From an uncultured Bacteroidales bacterium (GTDB lineage: Bacteria; Bacteroidota; Bacteroidia; Bacteroidales; F082): 48,775 nucleotides of DNA. Position 1 is the stretch's first letter. Each line of letters begins with the position of its first letter. Under the pieces are notes generated by a model that searched no databases, was not told the origin of the DNA, and saw nothing but the letters and a program-made list of their open reading frames with translations. Below, piece by piece: positions 40,163 through 48,775 of this stretch. The DNA is taken from positions 1 through 48,775 of the forward strand of contig CAMYYB010000012.1 of the NCBI GenBank assembly GCA_947303335.1, in the 5' to 3' direction. Position numbers and translations under genes: made by a program.

Positions 40163-40990
40163 TCAACGGATGACATTCTTCCCACCCATACGCAACCGGA
40201 TGGCCGTCACCACTTTCTTTGTGTATAGCGGGAAATCATTCTTCATAATCCAGTCATAATAAGCAGGTTCGAAGCGGAAGACATCTTCCACCCGCTTCCC
40301 TTTGTGCTTGCCAAACATGAACACCTCCTTGCCTTCCTCGTCGAAGATAATCTGTCCTGACAGGTCGGCATTCTTATGATGGGCCGAGAACTCAGCCAGT
40401 TGTTTCATATCGTTGGTGGGGCCTTGTGAACGTCGTCCCTTGCCGTCTTCATACTCCACACCCTCATAGTGGTCGAGCATGGCACAAAGCACATCGTAAG
40501 TCGCTTTGGTATCGGCCATCGCCCCGTGAGCACCTTCCAATTCAGCATGACAGAAGAAACGGTAGGCACCTTTCAGCGTGCGGGGTTCCATCTTCATATA
40601 AATGTTCATCACGTCAATGAAACTACGGTCTCGCAAATCGAAATCGTAATCAACACGCAGGAACTCCTCCACCAACAGAGGCAAATCAAACTTCAAGATG
40701 TTGTAACCGGCCAAATCAGCATTGCCGATGAATTGGGCAATCTCCTTGGCTTTTTCACGAAACGTGGGCTTGTCAGCCACCATCTCGTTGGTATAACCAT
40801 GTACTGAGGCAGCTTCTTCTGAAATAGGAATTTCCGGATTGAGTAACCATACACGCTGCTCTTCTTCTCCGTTTACATTGATTTTCAGCACACTCATCTC
40901 CACGATACGGTCGTGTGAGGTGCTCAACCCAGTAGTCTCAAGGTCGAAAAAAGCGATGGGGCGTTTCAGATTCAGTTGCATTGGATTCAT
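40163..40990 (-). CDS. DnaQ-like 3'-5' exonuclease with C-terminal DUF3820-like domain
   Basis: 275 residues. The exonuclease domain has FFDLETTGL (Asp-Glu pair), GYNILKFDLPLL, and the ExoIII-type aspartate in EGAHGAMADTKATYD; all three metal motifs are visible. The C-terminal section GKEVFMFGKHKGKRVEDVFRFEPAYYDWIMKNDFP resembles the DUF3820 domain. The combination may be a repair or proofreading enzyme. ATG 40981 is an alternative start. Confidence 0.85.
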   Translation of the reverse strand: MNPMQLNLKRPIAFFDLETTGLSTSHDRIVEMSVLKINVNGEEEQRVWLLNPEIPISEEAASVHGYTNEMVADKPTFREKAKEIAQFIGNADLAGYNILKFDLPLLVEEFLRVDYDFDLRDRSFIDVMNIYMKMEPRTLKGAYRFFCHAELEGAHGAMADTKATYDVLCAMLDHYEGVEYEDGKGRRSQGPTNDMKQLAEFSAHHKNADLSGQIIFDEEGKEVFMFGKHKGKRVEDVFRFEPAYYDWIMKNDFPLYTKKVVTAIRLRMGGKNVIR

Positions 40991-41001
40991 GATTTTGACG
41001 G

Positions 41002-41009
41002 CAAAAATA
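41002..41009 (-). promoter_or_regulatory. -7 box of the exonuclease gene
   Basis: TATTTTTG on the minus strand, 12 bp before the ATG at 40990, which slightly favours the ATG at 40981. It diverges from 41043. Confidence 0.65.
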
Positions 41010-41042
41010 ACACATAAAACACTCCGATATTCATTTTTTTTC

Positions 41043-41050
41043 TACTTTTG
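41043..41050 (+). promoter_or_regulatory. -7 box of the DUF3276 gene
   Basis: TACTTTTG. The frame's TTG at 41048 lies inside it, so translation starts later, at 41105. Confidence 0.7.
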
Positions 41051-41104
41051 CCCCACTTTTCAAACAACAAAGAACACGAATTAGACATCAAATTATTGAA
41101 AGAC

Positions 41105-41488
41105 ATGATGGAAGAAAAAGAAATGAACGGCAACAACGGAGGTTTCTCCAAAGCCGTGAAAGCAGGTAAGAGGACGTATTTCTTCGATGTGAAAGCCACG
41201 AGAAATGACGAAAAGTACATCACCATAACCGAAAGCAAACGCCGTTTCGACGAGAACGCCAACCAGTTCTTCTACGAGAAGCACAAGATTTTCCTCTACA
41301 AGGAAGACTTCGAGAAAGTGACCAAAGGCTTGAACGACGCCATCAACTTCGTGGAAACGGGTGTTCTTCCTGCCGACTATTATGACGAGCCGGAACCCAC
41401 TCCCCGCCATTACAACAACCCCGAGGACGGCAACCGTAACGAAGTGGACAGCGCCATCGACAAATGGTTCGACAGCCTCGACAAATAA
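41105..41488 (+). CDS. DUF3276 (PUR-alpha-like) nucleic-acid-binding protein
   Basis: 127 residues from ATG 41105 (the next ATG follows at 41108). FSKAVKAGKRTYFFDVKATRNDEKYITITESKRRF is the PUR-like repeat of the family, which binds single-stranded nucleic acid; the rest of the domain is FYEKHKIFLYKEDFEKVTKGLNDAINFV. The C-terminal 45 residues are acidic and Asn/Pro-rich. It is a single gene ending before a strong terminator. Confidence 0.88.
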   Translation: MMEEKEMNGNNGGFSKAVKAGKRTYFFDVKATRNDEKYITITESKRRFDENANQFFYEKHKIFLYKEDFEKVTKGLNDAINFVETGVLPADYYDEPEPTPRHYNNPEDGNRNEVDSAIDKWFDSLDK

Positions 41489-41514
41489 TAGTTTTTCGGA
41501 TTGTTACAAAGACA

Positions 41515-41543
41515 AAAGGTCGCAAATCATTGCGACCTTTTTT
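41515..41543 (+). terminator. Intrinsic terminator
   Basis: Perfect 11-bp stem AAAGGTCGCAA / TTGCGACCTTT, loop ATCA, then T's. Confidence 0.9.
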
Positions 41544-41626
41544 TGTTGCGAAAAAACTTATCAACACTTTCCCGATTTGTTGATAACTTTTGTCCTGAAA
41601 TTACAATAATTCGTTTGAATTAGCGT

Positions 41627-41634
41627 ACTTTTGC
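41627..41634 (+). promoter_or_regulatory. -7 box of parA
   Basis: TACTTTTG, 21 bp before the ATG at 41655. Confidence 0.75.
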
Positions 41635-41654
41635 AGCGAATAATTAAAAACGAC

Positions 41655-42428
41655 ATGGGCAAAACTATTGCGATAGCCAATCAGAAAGGCGGCGTTGGCA
41701 AAACCACGACCGCCATTAACCTTGCGGCCAGCTTAGCCGTACTTGAACACAAAACCCTGCTTATTGATGCAGATCCTCAAGCCAACGCCACTTCAGGAGT
41801 TGGCATCGACCCGAAATCCGTAGAAACGAGCATCTATGAATGCATCACCGATAATGTCGACCTGAAAACCGTCATCCTGGAAACCGACACGCCTAATTTA
41901 TTCCTCGTCCCCGCCCATATCGACTTGGTTGGCGCCGAGATTGAGATGATTAATATGCCCGAACGCGAGCACATGATGAGCAAGGCCCTCGCCCCCATTA
42001 AAGACGAATACGACTTCATTATCATCGACTGCTCGCCGTCATTGGGGCTGGTCACTGTCAACTCTCTCACGGCTTCTGATTCAGTAATCATTCCCGTCCA
42101 ATGTGAGTACTTCGCCCTTGAAGGATTAGGCAAGCTGCTCAACACAATCAAAATAGTCCAAACCCGTTTGAATCCCAACCTTGACATCGAAGGCATACTG
42201 CTCACCATGTTCGACACCCGCCTGCGTTTGTCCAAGCAAGTGGTCGAAGAAGTCAAAATGCACTTCCAGGATATGGTGTTCGATACCATCATCAACCGCA
42301 ACACCCGTTTAGGCGAGGCTCCAAGTTTCGGCAAATCCATCATCATGCACGATGCCGGCAGCGTCGGGGCCATCAACTACCTCAACCTGGCACGCGAAAT
42401 CCTTGAAAAGAATCACATCAACCAATAA
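41655..42428 (+). CDS. parA: Chromosome partitioning ATPase ParA
   Basis: 257 residues from ATG 41655; the longer frame starts in the promoter. Deviant Walker A KGGVGKTT (11-18), IDADPQANAT, and DYDFIIIDCSPSLG-type Walker B define the Soj/ParA family. It drives segregation of the chromosome origin with ParB. Operon continues with parB 14 bp later and then DUF5683 and dapB. Presence of parAB suggests the replication origin may be near, but no dnaA or parS was seen here. Confidence 0.95.
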   Translation: MGKTIAIANQKGGVGKTTTAINLAASLAVLEHKTLLIDADPQANATSGVGIDPKSVETSIYECITDNVDLKTVILETDTPNLFLVPAHIDLVGAEIEMINMPEREHMMSKALAPIKDEYDFIIIDCSPSLGLVTVNSLTASDSVIIPVQCEYFALEGLGKLLNTIKIVQTRLNPNLDIEGILLTMFDTRLRLSKQVVEEVKMHFQDMVFDTIINRNTRLGEAPSFGKSIIMHDAGSVGAINYLNLAREILEKNHINQ

Positions 42429-42442
42429 CATCTCCCACCATC

Positions 42443-43333
42443 ATGACTGACAAAAACAAAAGAGTCCTCGGACGCGGCCTTGATGCCATCCTGCAAAGTC
42501 CCGAAACCGACATCACCAGCAAGGATATCTCTGGCGACTTCGTTGCAGGTGCCATTGCAGAAATCGACATCAACCTTATCGAGACCAATCCTTTCCAACC
42601 GCGTACTGAGTTTGACGAGACTGCGCTGAAAGAACTGTCGGACTCCATTAAGGAACAGGGGGTCATCCAGCCTGTCACGGTAAGAAAACTTGGCTACAAC
42701 AAATACCAACTCATTTCCGGCGAACGCCGTCTGAGAGCCTCCAAATTAGCCGGGCTGGAAAAAATCCCGGTATTCATCCGCGTGGCCAACGACGAACAGA
42801 TGCTGGAACTCGCCCTCATCGAGAACATACACCGCGAAAACCTGAACGCCATCGAGGTGGCCATTTCCTACCAGCGCCTAATCGATGAATGCAATATGAC
42901 CCAAGAAGAAGTCAGCGACAAGGTGGGAAAAAGTCGTAGTGCCGTTGCCAACTTCCTTAGGCTTTTGAAACTTCCGGCTGAAGTGCAAATCGCCATCAGG
43001 GACGGCCACATTACTATGGGACATGCCCGTGCGCTAATCAATGTTCCCGACAAAGAGCAGCAACTGAAACTTCTTCAACAGATTATTGAAGACGAGATGA
43101 ACGTCAGGCAAACCGAAGAATTGGCGGAAAAAGCCAAGAACCCGGGCAGCAAAGAGAAGAAACAAACCAACTTCATCCCCGAACATTTCAAGAGCAAGAT
43201 AAAGACCCTGTCGCAAACCTTGAACACCAAAGTCAAGGTCACCAGAAACGTGAAGGGGCAAGGCAGCGTGGTCATCGACTTCAAAGACGAAGCCGAGTTT
43301 GACCGCATCATGGAACTCTTCAACCACAAATAA
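42443..43333 (+). CDS. parB: Chromosome partitioning protein ParB
   Basis: 296 residues. NPFQPRTEFDETALKELSDSIKEQGVIQPVTVR and LISGERRLRASKLAGL are the CTP-binding ParB/Srx boxes, ALIENIHRENLNAIEVAISYQRLI follows, and EEVSDKVGKSRSAVANFLRLLKLP is the HTH that binds parS. The C-terminal part dimerises. Partner of ParA. Confidence 0.95.
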   Translation: MTDKNKRVLGRGLDAILQSPETDITSKDISGDFVAGAIAEIDINLIETNPFQPRTEFDETALKELSDSIKEQGVIQPVTVRKLGYNKYQLISGERRLRASKLAGLEKIPVFIRVANDEQMLELALIENIHRENLNAIEVAISYQRLIDECNMTQEEVSDKVGKSRSAVANFLRLLKLPAEVQIAIRDGHITMGHARALINVPDKEQQLKLLQQIIEDEMNVRQTEELAEKAKNPGSKEKKQTNFIPEHFKSKIKTLSQTLNTKVKVTRNVKGQGSVVIDFKDEAEFDRIMELFNHK

Positions 43334-43339
43334 CCCACA

Positions 43340-43978
43340 ATGTTGCGCCGCCTGTTGTTGTTCACCGGCCTGTTGTTGTTTGGCTTTCATAACCTTGAGG
43401 CCCAATCTATCACATTCGACACAGTGAACACCACCATTGCAGGAGACACGCTTATCCAAGAAAAAAAGCCGGCCAAACTACCTAAAAACAAGCGCCCCCA
43501 TAGCCCCAAAACTGCCACCATCATGTCAGCCTGCCTTCCGGGTTTGGGGCAAATCTACAACGGGAAATGGTGGAAGGTGCCCATCGTCTATGCTGGACTC
43601 GGAGGCTTGGGCTATTTGGTTTACAACAACTATTACGAATATCGGTCATATCTTCACGCATACCAATACAAGACCGGCGACTTGCCCGAAGGCGCTACAC
43701 TTAACCAGCATGAGACCGAACTTGCCAACAAATACGCCGACAGCCAGTTACAGACTTACAAGGAATCGTATCGCCGTGATTTTGAGTTTTACGGCATCCT
43801 CACTATCGCGTGGTACGGGTTGAACATCCTCGATGCCTGTGTGGACGGACATCTTTATACATACGACATCAGCGACGACCTCAGCCTCAGTATCGACCCA
43901 CATTTGCAACCTGTTGAGTCGCCTTTCAGGATGCCGATGGTCGCCCAAGCCGGGCTTTCGTTTCAATTGAACTTTTAA
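43340..43978 (+). CDS. DUF5683 membrane protein
   Basis: 212 residues. A signal peptide ends LEAQS; then a proline-rich lead, ATIMSACLPGLGQIYNGKWWKVPIVYAGLGGLGYLVY (family signature P-G-L-G-Q-I-Y-N), and a second hydrophobic region FYGILTIAWYGLNILDACVDGHL. DUF5683 is consistently between parB and dapB in Bacteroidetes; role unknown. It is 6 bp from parB and 3 bp from dapB. Confidence 0.88.
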   Translation: MLRRLLLFTGLLLFGFHNLEAQSITFDTVNTTIAGDTLIQEKKPAKLPKNKRPHSPKTATIMSACLPGLGQIYNGKWWKVPIVYAGLGGLGYLVYNNYYEYRSYLHAYQYKTGDLPEGATLNQHETELANKYADSQLQTYKESYRRDFEFYGILTIAWYGLNILDACVDGHLYTYDISDDLSLSIDPHLQPVESPFRMPMVAQAGLSFQLNF

Positions 43979-43981
43979 ACA

Positions 43982-44686
43982 ATGAAAATCGCAATCATAG
44001 GATACGGAAAAATGGGTCACGAGGTGGAGAAAGCCGCTCTCGCCAAAGGCCACACCGTCGTCGTCACCATCGACAATCCCCAGGAATGGGAAGAACGCCT
44101 CAACTTGTTGAAACAGGCCGATGTCGCCATCGAGTTCAGCCAACCCGACCAAGTGGTGGACAACATCAACCGTTGCTTCGACCTGCATATTCCGATTGTT
44201 GTCGGAACAACGGCTTGGCAGGACCACTTTGAAGAAATCAAGGCACGATGCCTTGCAGAGGGCCAAAGTCTCTTTACCGCCCCCAACTTCAGCATCGGGA
44301 TGAACATCATGTTCATGCTGAACAAACAGCTTGCCAAGTTTGCCGAAAAATATGGTTATCAGCTCTCCTTGTCAGAAACCCATCACATCCACAAGTTGGA
44401 CAAACCCAGCGGTACTGCTGTGAAGCTGGCCAATGACATCCTCAACATCAACCATAACTATGACAATTGGAGCCTCAACGTCTCCGATGACCATACCTTA
44501 TATATAGAAGCCATCCGCGAAGGCGAAGTGTTCGGCATCCACAGTGTCAGCGCCACCTCCCCTGCCGACAAAATCACCATCACCCACGAAGCCTTTAATC
44601 GGCAGGGATTAGCAGCCGGTGCCTTAGCAGCGGCAGTGTTTTTGGTGGGAAAAACGGGGTGCTTCACCATGGAGGATTTATTCTGA
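43982..44686 (+). CDS. dapB: 4-hydroxy-tetrahydrodipicolinate reductase
   Basis: 234 residues, short form of DapB. N-terminal GYGKMGHEV (NAD(P)H site, 7-15), GTTAWQ, and the catalytic loop ETHHIHKLDKPSGTA with His and Lys. It reduces the lysine/diaminopimelate precursor, supplying cell-wall meso-DAP. Last gene of the parAB-DUF5683 operon; copy B of the intergenic repeat module follows. Confidence 0.93.
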   Translation: MKIAIIGYGKMGHEVEKAALAKGHTVVVTIDNPQEWEERLNLLKQADVAIEFSQPDQVVDNINRCFDLHIPIVVGTTAWQDHFEEIKARCLAEGQSLFTAPNFSIGMNIMFMLNKQLAKFAEKYGYQLSLSETHHIHKLDKPSGTAVKLANDILNINHNYDNWSLNVSDDHTLYIEAIREGEVFGIHSVSATSPADKITITHEAFNRQGLAAGALAAAVFLVGKTGCFTMEDLF

Positions 44687-44836
44687 AACTTTCCAGTGCG
44701 CTGAACCCCCATTTTTGCTCAAGTATACCTGACCTGCCAGCTCAAGTATACTTAACCTGCCAGCTCAAGTATACTTAACCTGCCAGCTGAAGTATACTTA
44801 ACCTGCCAGCTGAAGTATACTTCGCAAAAAACGGCC

Positions 44837-44844
44837 TATTTTTG
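44837..44844 (+). promoter_or_regulatory. -7 box inside repeat module B
   Basis: TATTTTTG directly before the conserved TAGAAAGCATCATCG and terminator; it would give a transcript of only about 40 nt. Copy A has TGTTTTTG here. Confidence 0.5.
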
Positions 44845-44863
44845 ACCGTAGAAAGCATCATCG

Positions 44864-44889
44864 AAAGGCGACCCTCATGTCGCCTTTTT
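44864..44889 (+). terminator. Terminator of repeat module B
   Basis: Perfect 9-bp stem AAAGGCGAC (44864-44872) / GTCGCCTTT (44879-44887), then T's. Confidence 0.85.
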
Positions 44890-44918
44890 TTTCTGTGCGC
44901 TATAAGGTGTTTTTTCCT

Positions 44919-44926
44919 TACTTTTG
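44919..44926 (+). promoter_or_regulatory. -7 box of lepB
   Basis: TACTTTTG, about 57 bp before the chosen ATG at 44983. Confidence 0.7.
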
Positions 44927-44982
44927 CACCGCGAAACACTATTTCGTTTCAAATCGCGTTAGGAAATAAATTCAATAAAGGC

Positions 44983-46497
44983 ATGTCATTATTATTATTC
45001 ATTCTTATCGTTCCTGCACTGTTCACCATCCCGATTGCATTCTGTTGGAAACAGTTTGAAGCTGCCGGACAGAAAGGCTACTACAGCCTCATCCCCTACT
45101 ACAACATCTATATCTTACTGAAAATCATAGGAAAGCACAAAAAATTCTGGTGGTGGTTCTTCATCGTCTTCCCCTACATCAACATCTTCATGCTACTGCT
45201 CATGCTCGTTGAGTTGGGCAAATGCTTCGGACGATTCAAGGTATGGGAAGAAGGAATGGCCGCTCTTCTGCCCTTCATCTTCTTCCCCATCATTGCCAAG
45301 GACGACAAGTATCAAGACCCAGCCACTACCCAACGCCCCAAGAAATCGGCAGGACGCGAATGGTTTGATGCCATTATTTTTGCCGTGGTCGCCGCATTGA
45401 TTATCAGGACCTACGTCTTTGAAATGTTCACCATCCCCACTTCGAGCATGGAGAAATCACTCTGCGTGGGCGATTATCTGGTGGTCAGCAAGATACATTA
45501 CGGTCCCAAGAGACCCAACACACCCATTTCGTTCCCCTTCGTACACAACACCCTGCCGGGCAGCAAGACTAAGAAGTCGTATGTGGAATGGATTAAGCTG
45601 CCCTATCACCGCTATCCGGGCACCTCGACCATGAAGCGCTACGACCCCATAGTGTTCAACTATCCCGCCGGCGACACGGTGTGCGACATCTTCCAAAGCA
45701 GCATCAACTATTACGACCTCGTTCGGGAATATGGCAGGAAAAGGGTTTGGAACGACCATCAAGCATTCGGCAACGTCATCAGTCACCCCGTTGACAAGCG
45801 TGAAAACTACGTGAAACGCCTTATCGGTATGCCGGGCGACAGCCTGCAAATCATTGATGGTGTGGTGTATATCAACGGCGAGAAAGCCTTTGAGCCCGAG
45901 AACATGCAACACAACTACACCGTGGTCACCACCAACGGAGGCATCAACAAGCAGATTCTCGATAAATACAACATCACAGAGGGCTACCGCACTGCCGACC
46001 CCAACACCTTCATACTCAACATCAGCGCGAATGTATCGAATGAGCTTATCAAATTGCCCTTCATCACCTCAGTGATGCGCAACATACAAGCCCCTGGCGA
46101 AGGCATCAGCACGAGCCTCTTCCCCAACCGTCCCGACCTCTATCCCTGGAATGTGGACAACTTCGGACCGCTTTACATTCCCAAGAAAGGTGTGACGGTG
46201 AAGCTGGATGTCAATACCTTGCCGCTGTATGAGCGCATCATCCACGCTTACGAGCTGCACGATGTGAAGGTGATAGGAGACAAAATCTTCATTGACGAGC
46301 AACAGGCCGACAGCTACACCTTCGAGATGGACTATTATTGGATGATGGGCGACAACCGCCACAACTCTGCCGACTCGCGCTACTGGGGCTTTGTGCCTGA
46401 AGACCATATCGTCGGCAAGCCCGTCCTCGTATGGCTCTCCATGGACAAGGAGAATGGCGGCATCCGTTGGAATCGAATGTTCAGGATTCCGAAATAA
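44983..46497 (+). CDS. lepB: Signal peptidase I (long Bacteroidetes type)
   Basis: 504 residues from ATG 44983; the frame opens earlier, inside repeat module B, but the -7 box at 44919 rules that out. Residues 1-110 are a hydrophobic N-terminal domain with three helices. The peptidase starts with a membrane helix (129-149) and the catalytic Ser155 in TIPTSSMEKSL, DYLVVSK follows, and the lysine general base lies in ENYVKRLIGMPGD. The last boxes are YWMMGDNRHNSADSRYWGFV. It cleaves signal peptides of exported proteins. It is longer than Gram-positive forms, as usual in this phylum. Confidence 0.92.
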   Translation: MSLLLFILIVPALFTIPIAFCWKQFEAAGQKGYYSLIPYYNIYILLKIIGKHKKFWWWFFIVFPYINIFMLLLMLVELGKCFGRFKVWEEGMAALLPFIFFPIIAKDDKYQDPATTQRPKKSAGREWFDAIIFAVVAALIIRTYVFEMFTIPTSSMEKSLCVGDYLVVSKIHYGPKRPNTPISFPFVHNTLPGSKTKKSYVEWIKLPYHRYPGTSTMKRYDPIVFNYPAGDTVCDIFQSSINYYDLVREYGRKRVWNDHQAFGNVISHPVDKRENYVKRLIGMPGDSLQIIDGVVYINGEKAFEPENMQHNYTVVTTNGGINKQILDKYNITEGYRTADPNTFILNISANVSNELIKLPFITSVMRNIQAPGEGISTSLFPNRPDLYPWNVDNFGPLYIPKKGVTVKLDVNTLPLYERIIHAYELHDVKVIGDKIFIDEQQADSYTFEMDYYWMMGDNRHNSADSRYWGFVPEDHIVGKPVLVWLSMDKENGGIRWNRMFRIPK

Positions 46498-46550
46498 GCA
46501 TCTTTGCAATTTTAATAGCCAAAAGCAACAGCGGAGCAAACTATTTTGTG

Positions 46551-46558
46551 TACTTTTG
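46551..46558 (+). promoter_or_regulatory. -7 box of ftsK
   Basis: TACTTTTG, 10 bp before ATG 46569; a slightly later in-frame ATG at 46581 is also possible. Confidence 0.65.
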
Positions 46559-46568
46559 CAACTTCTTA

Positions 46569-48775
46569 ATGAAGACGAAAATGACCGCAGGAAACAATCG
46601 TAAAGAAAACTCTTTCAAGAAGAAAGAACCTGAATTTGAAATAGTGGAAACACCACCTGTCATCACTGAAGACACGGGAGAGAAGAAAAGCAAGAAAACC
46701 AGCCCTAAGCCTGAGAAGAAAACTCCGAAAAACAACAAGGAACCCAAAACACAGAAGCCCCAGCAAAAAAACAAGGGGAACAACGGTCGCGCAAAACGAG
46801 TCATCGGCATCCTGTTCGTCTGTTTGGCCCTGTTTCTCGGCTTCGCTTTGATTTCCTATCTTGTGAGCTTCTTCAGTGGACATCATCAAGAGTGGGGCTA
46901 TCAAATCTTCAGCCAAAAAATCAACATCACGAACCGCACAGGACGTGCCGGTGTGTTTCTCGGCCAAACGCTCATCAAGGAGTCTTTTGGCCTCGGTTCA
47001 TTCTTTTTCGTATATCTTCTGACTCTTATAGGGCTCTGGCTCACTGACAACACAAGAATCAAGATTTGGAGTTTGTGGAAATACGCCCTATTGTGTCTTG
47101 TATGGTTACCCTTGCTTTTTGCCTATATCGCACTCTCCGCTCCTCACTGCGCCATCTTTGGTGGTGCCGTAGGGCTTTGGCTCAATACCATTTTGAACAA
47201 CTATATCGGCAAGGTTGGAACACTCATCGTTTTGATTTTCCTGTTCTTGGTATTTGCCGTCTATCAATTCAACCTTACTTTCAACCATATCAAACAAATG
47301 CGTGAGAAACGCATAGAGGAGCGACGCCGCCAAGATGCCATCATCGCGGAGCAGCGCATCAAAGACGAGATTGAAAAGTCAAGAAACAACAACTCCTATT
47401 ATATCGGAGACAACGACCCCGATGTGGAAGACGAGGGCAACGACTTACCTCCTGTAACTTCCTACACCTTCGACACGTCTGAGGAGCCCCCCAAGCCCAA
47501 CGACAAAGAAAACATCCTCATAAATCCTTCAGAAAACCATGAGGACAACGCTGCCGAAAATGCTACTTCCACCGAAAATGCTACTTCCACCGAAAGCAAC
47601 CCGGTTGCAGAAAGCCACAACGTGGATTTAGTCATCGAAAAAACCGAGGAAGAAGAAACCGTCGACACATTAGAGCGCCACACCATCGACACACCTTTCG
47701 ACCCACGCTATGAATTGCGAGGATACAAGTTCCCCACTTTGGACATGCTCAACGACTACGGCGAAAAGAAGTCGGAAATCAACGAAGCCGAGCTGCAAGC
47801 CAACAAGAACAAGATTGTGGAAACTTTGGGCAACTATGGTATCTCCATCGAGAAGATTAAGGCAACCATCGGTCCTACGGTGACATTGTATGAAATCGTC
47901 CCTGCCGCAGGTATCCGCATCTCGAAAATCAAGAATTTGGAAGACGACATCGCTCTGAGCCTTGCCGCCTTGGGTATTCGTATCATTGCTCCCATCCCGG
48001 GAAAAGGCACTATCGGCATAGAGGTGCCGAACAGCAAGCCCGAGACTGTATCAATGAAGAGCGTCCTCGCTTCTGAGAAGTTCCAGAACAACAAGTTCGC
48101 TCTGCCTTGTGCTATCGGCAAGACCATCTCCAACGAAACCTACGTCTTCGACCTCGCCAAGATGCCCCACATCTTGATGGCAGGTGCCACTGGACAAGGC
48201 AAGTCTGTCGGATTGAACGCCATTATCGCCTCATTACTCTACAGCAAGCATCCCTCAGAACTTAAGTTCGTTATGGTCGACCCGAAGAAGGTGGAATTGA
48301 CGCTCTACAACCGTATCGAACGCCACTATCTGGCCAAACTCCCCGATTCGGAAGATGCTATCATCACGGATGTGAAACAGGTGGTGCGTACCCTCAACTC
48401 GCTCTGCATCGAGATGGACCAGCGCTACGACTTGCTGAAAGCCGCTGAGTGCCGCAACATCATCGAATACAATGAAAAATTCAAAGCCCGCAGGCTGCTG
48501 CCTACTGAGGGTCACCGTTATCTGCCCTATATCGTGCTCGTTGTCGACGAGTTTGCCGACCTTATTATGACGGCAGGCCGCGAAGTGGAATCGCCCATTG
48601 CCCGTCTGGCCCAATTGGCCCGCGCCATCGGCATCCATCTCATCATCGCTACTCAACGTCCTTCGGTCAACATCATCACGGGTTCTATCAAGGCCAACTT
48701 CCCCGCCCGTATCGCCTTCCGCGTCATCTCACAAGTCGACTCGAAGACCATCCTCGACCAAAGCGGTGCCAACCA
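46569..48775 (+). CDS. ftsK: DNA translocase FtsK/SpoIIIE, C-terminus beyond the window
   Basis: About 735 codons are seen. A Lys-rich N-terminal tail (1-75) leads to four membrane helices up to residue about 240. A variable acidic linker follows, with an 18-bp direct repeat (47556-47591, coding ENATST twice). The motor domain begins near residue 380, with Walker A AGATGQGKS near 537-545 and Walker B LVVDEFADL near 660. It pumps DNA at the division septum. The final motor part and gamma domain are cut off by the window end. Confidence 0.92.
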   Translation, partial: MKTKMTAGNNRKENSFKKKEPEFEIVETPPVITEDTGEKKSKKTSPKPEKKTPKNNKEPKTQKPQQKNKGNNGRAKRVIGILFVCLALFLGFALISYLVSFFSGHHQEWGYQIFSQKINITNRTGRAGVFLGQTLIKESFGLGSFFFVYLLTLIGLWLTDNTRIKIWSLWKYALLCLVWLPLLFAYIALSAPHCAIFGGAVGLWLNTILNNYIGKVGTLIVLIFLFLVFAVYQFNLTFNHIKQMREKRIEERRRQDAIIAEQRIKDEIEKSRNNNSYYIGDNDPDVEDEGNDLPPVTSYTFDTSEEPPKPNDKENILINPSENHEDNAAENATSTENATSTESNPVAESHNVDLVIEKTEEEETVDTLERHTIDTPFDPRYELRGYKFPTLDMLNDYGEKKSEINEAELQANKNKIVETLGNYGISIEKIKATIGPTVTLYEIVPAAGIRISKIKNLEDDIALSLAALGIRIIAPIPGKGTIGIEVPNSKPETVSMKSVLASEKFQNNKFALPCAIGKTISNETYVFDLAKMPHILMAGATGQGKSVGLNAIIASLLYSKHPSELKFVMVDPKKVELTLYNRIERHYLAKLPDSEDAIITDVKQVVRTLNSLCIEMDQRYDLLKAAECRNIIEYNEKFKARRLLPTEGHRYLPYIVLVVDEFADLIMTAGREVESPIARLAQLARAIGIHLIIATQRPSVNIITGSIKANFPARIAFRVISQVDSKTILDQSGAN

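Larger units (their letters stand above)
44702..44889 (+). repeat. Intergenic repeat module, copy B, with five 23-bp units
   Basis: Same order as copy A at 28419: GAACCCCCATTTTTGCT, then five units of 23 bp (starts 44717, 44740, 44763, 44786, 44809) each with the palindrome AAGTATACTT (first one AAGTATACCT) and ACCTGCCAGCT, then AAAAAACGGCC, a -7 box, and a terminator. The copies differ in unit number, so the array expands and contracts. Confidence 0.9.

Noticed and set aside
44717..44826. Regular 23-bp repeats as a CRISPR array
   Set aside because: Units are tandem without unique spacers, and no cas gene is near.
44842..44982. N-terminal extension of LepB beginning in repeat module B
   Set aside because: It would start upstream of the terminator and the -7 box at 44919; the signal-peptidase family sequence starts at 44983.

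Overview
The window looks like a chromosome segment from a member of the Bacteroidales (gut or rumen type). Three things support this. Almost every transcription unit is preceded by the Bacteroidetes sigma-ABfr -7 box TAnnTTTG, and Shine-Dalgarno sites are scarce. Many proteins belong to families typical of the phylum (DUF5683, DUF3276, FISUMP-type lipoproteins, YgiQ, long LepB, GtrA). The order parA-parB-DUF5683-dapB-lepB-ftsK is also characteristic. I cannot name a genus from sequence alone. No rRNA, tRNA, CRISPR array, transposase or integrase gene was seen.

Layout. 1-1.2 kb: end of a fatty-acid or polyene-type operon (dehydratase, ACP, FabG). 1.2-5.2 kb: small accessory patch with a vWA-like lipoprotein, an orphan HTH protein in front of a large imperfect palindrome, a zeta-toxin-like kinase with its small partner, and a membrane LytTR regulator. 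5.2-9.4 kb: recX with an orphan PTS EIIC-like permease, an exported nicotinamidase-like lipoprotein, and YgiQ. 9.5-12 kb: a structured RNA with its own promoter and terminator, then three exported or membrane proteins of unknown role. 12.1-13.7 kb: an AAA ATPase gene bracketed by two copies of one palindrome. 13.7-18.8 kb: aldehyde and alcohol dehydrogenases, YitT-like protein, peptidase T. 18.8-24.6 kb: membrane glycan genes (DUF2079, two ArnT-like transferases, a membrane PHP phosphoesterase).

24.6-34.0 kb is the accessory island. It holds an 800-bp gene-free element bounded by inverted 9-bp tandem arrays and containing sixteen in-phase 11-bp units. A small exported protein and a two-module FISUMP lipoprotein follow, then a multi-copy intergenic module with 23-bp palindromic repeats. 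Next comes a tight three-gene operon (sce7726-like nuclease fold, sce7725/Beta-like protein, zinc-knuckle/RES protein) that looks like an uncharacterised defence or toxin system. The island ends with several toxin-antitoxin genes, whole and broken: an orphan HTH, a HEPN stub plus intact MNT nucleotidyltransferase, an RHH/YafQ pair, and an ATPase gene reduced to promoter plus C-terminus.

34.0-48.8 kb returns to housekeeping: sufBCDS with a foldback element between sufB and sufC, cytidine deaminase, GtrA, a CpcT-like protein, an exonuclease, a DUF3276 protein, parAB, DUF5683, dapB, a second copy of the 23-bp repeat module, lepB, and the first three quarters of ftsK.

Start codons were moved downstream of the longest open frame where that frame began at TTG or GTG inside a promoter; these choices are stated in the entries. 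Family names come from recognising motifs by eye, not from searches.
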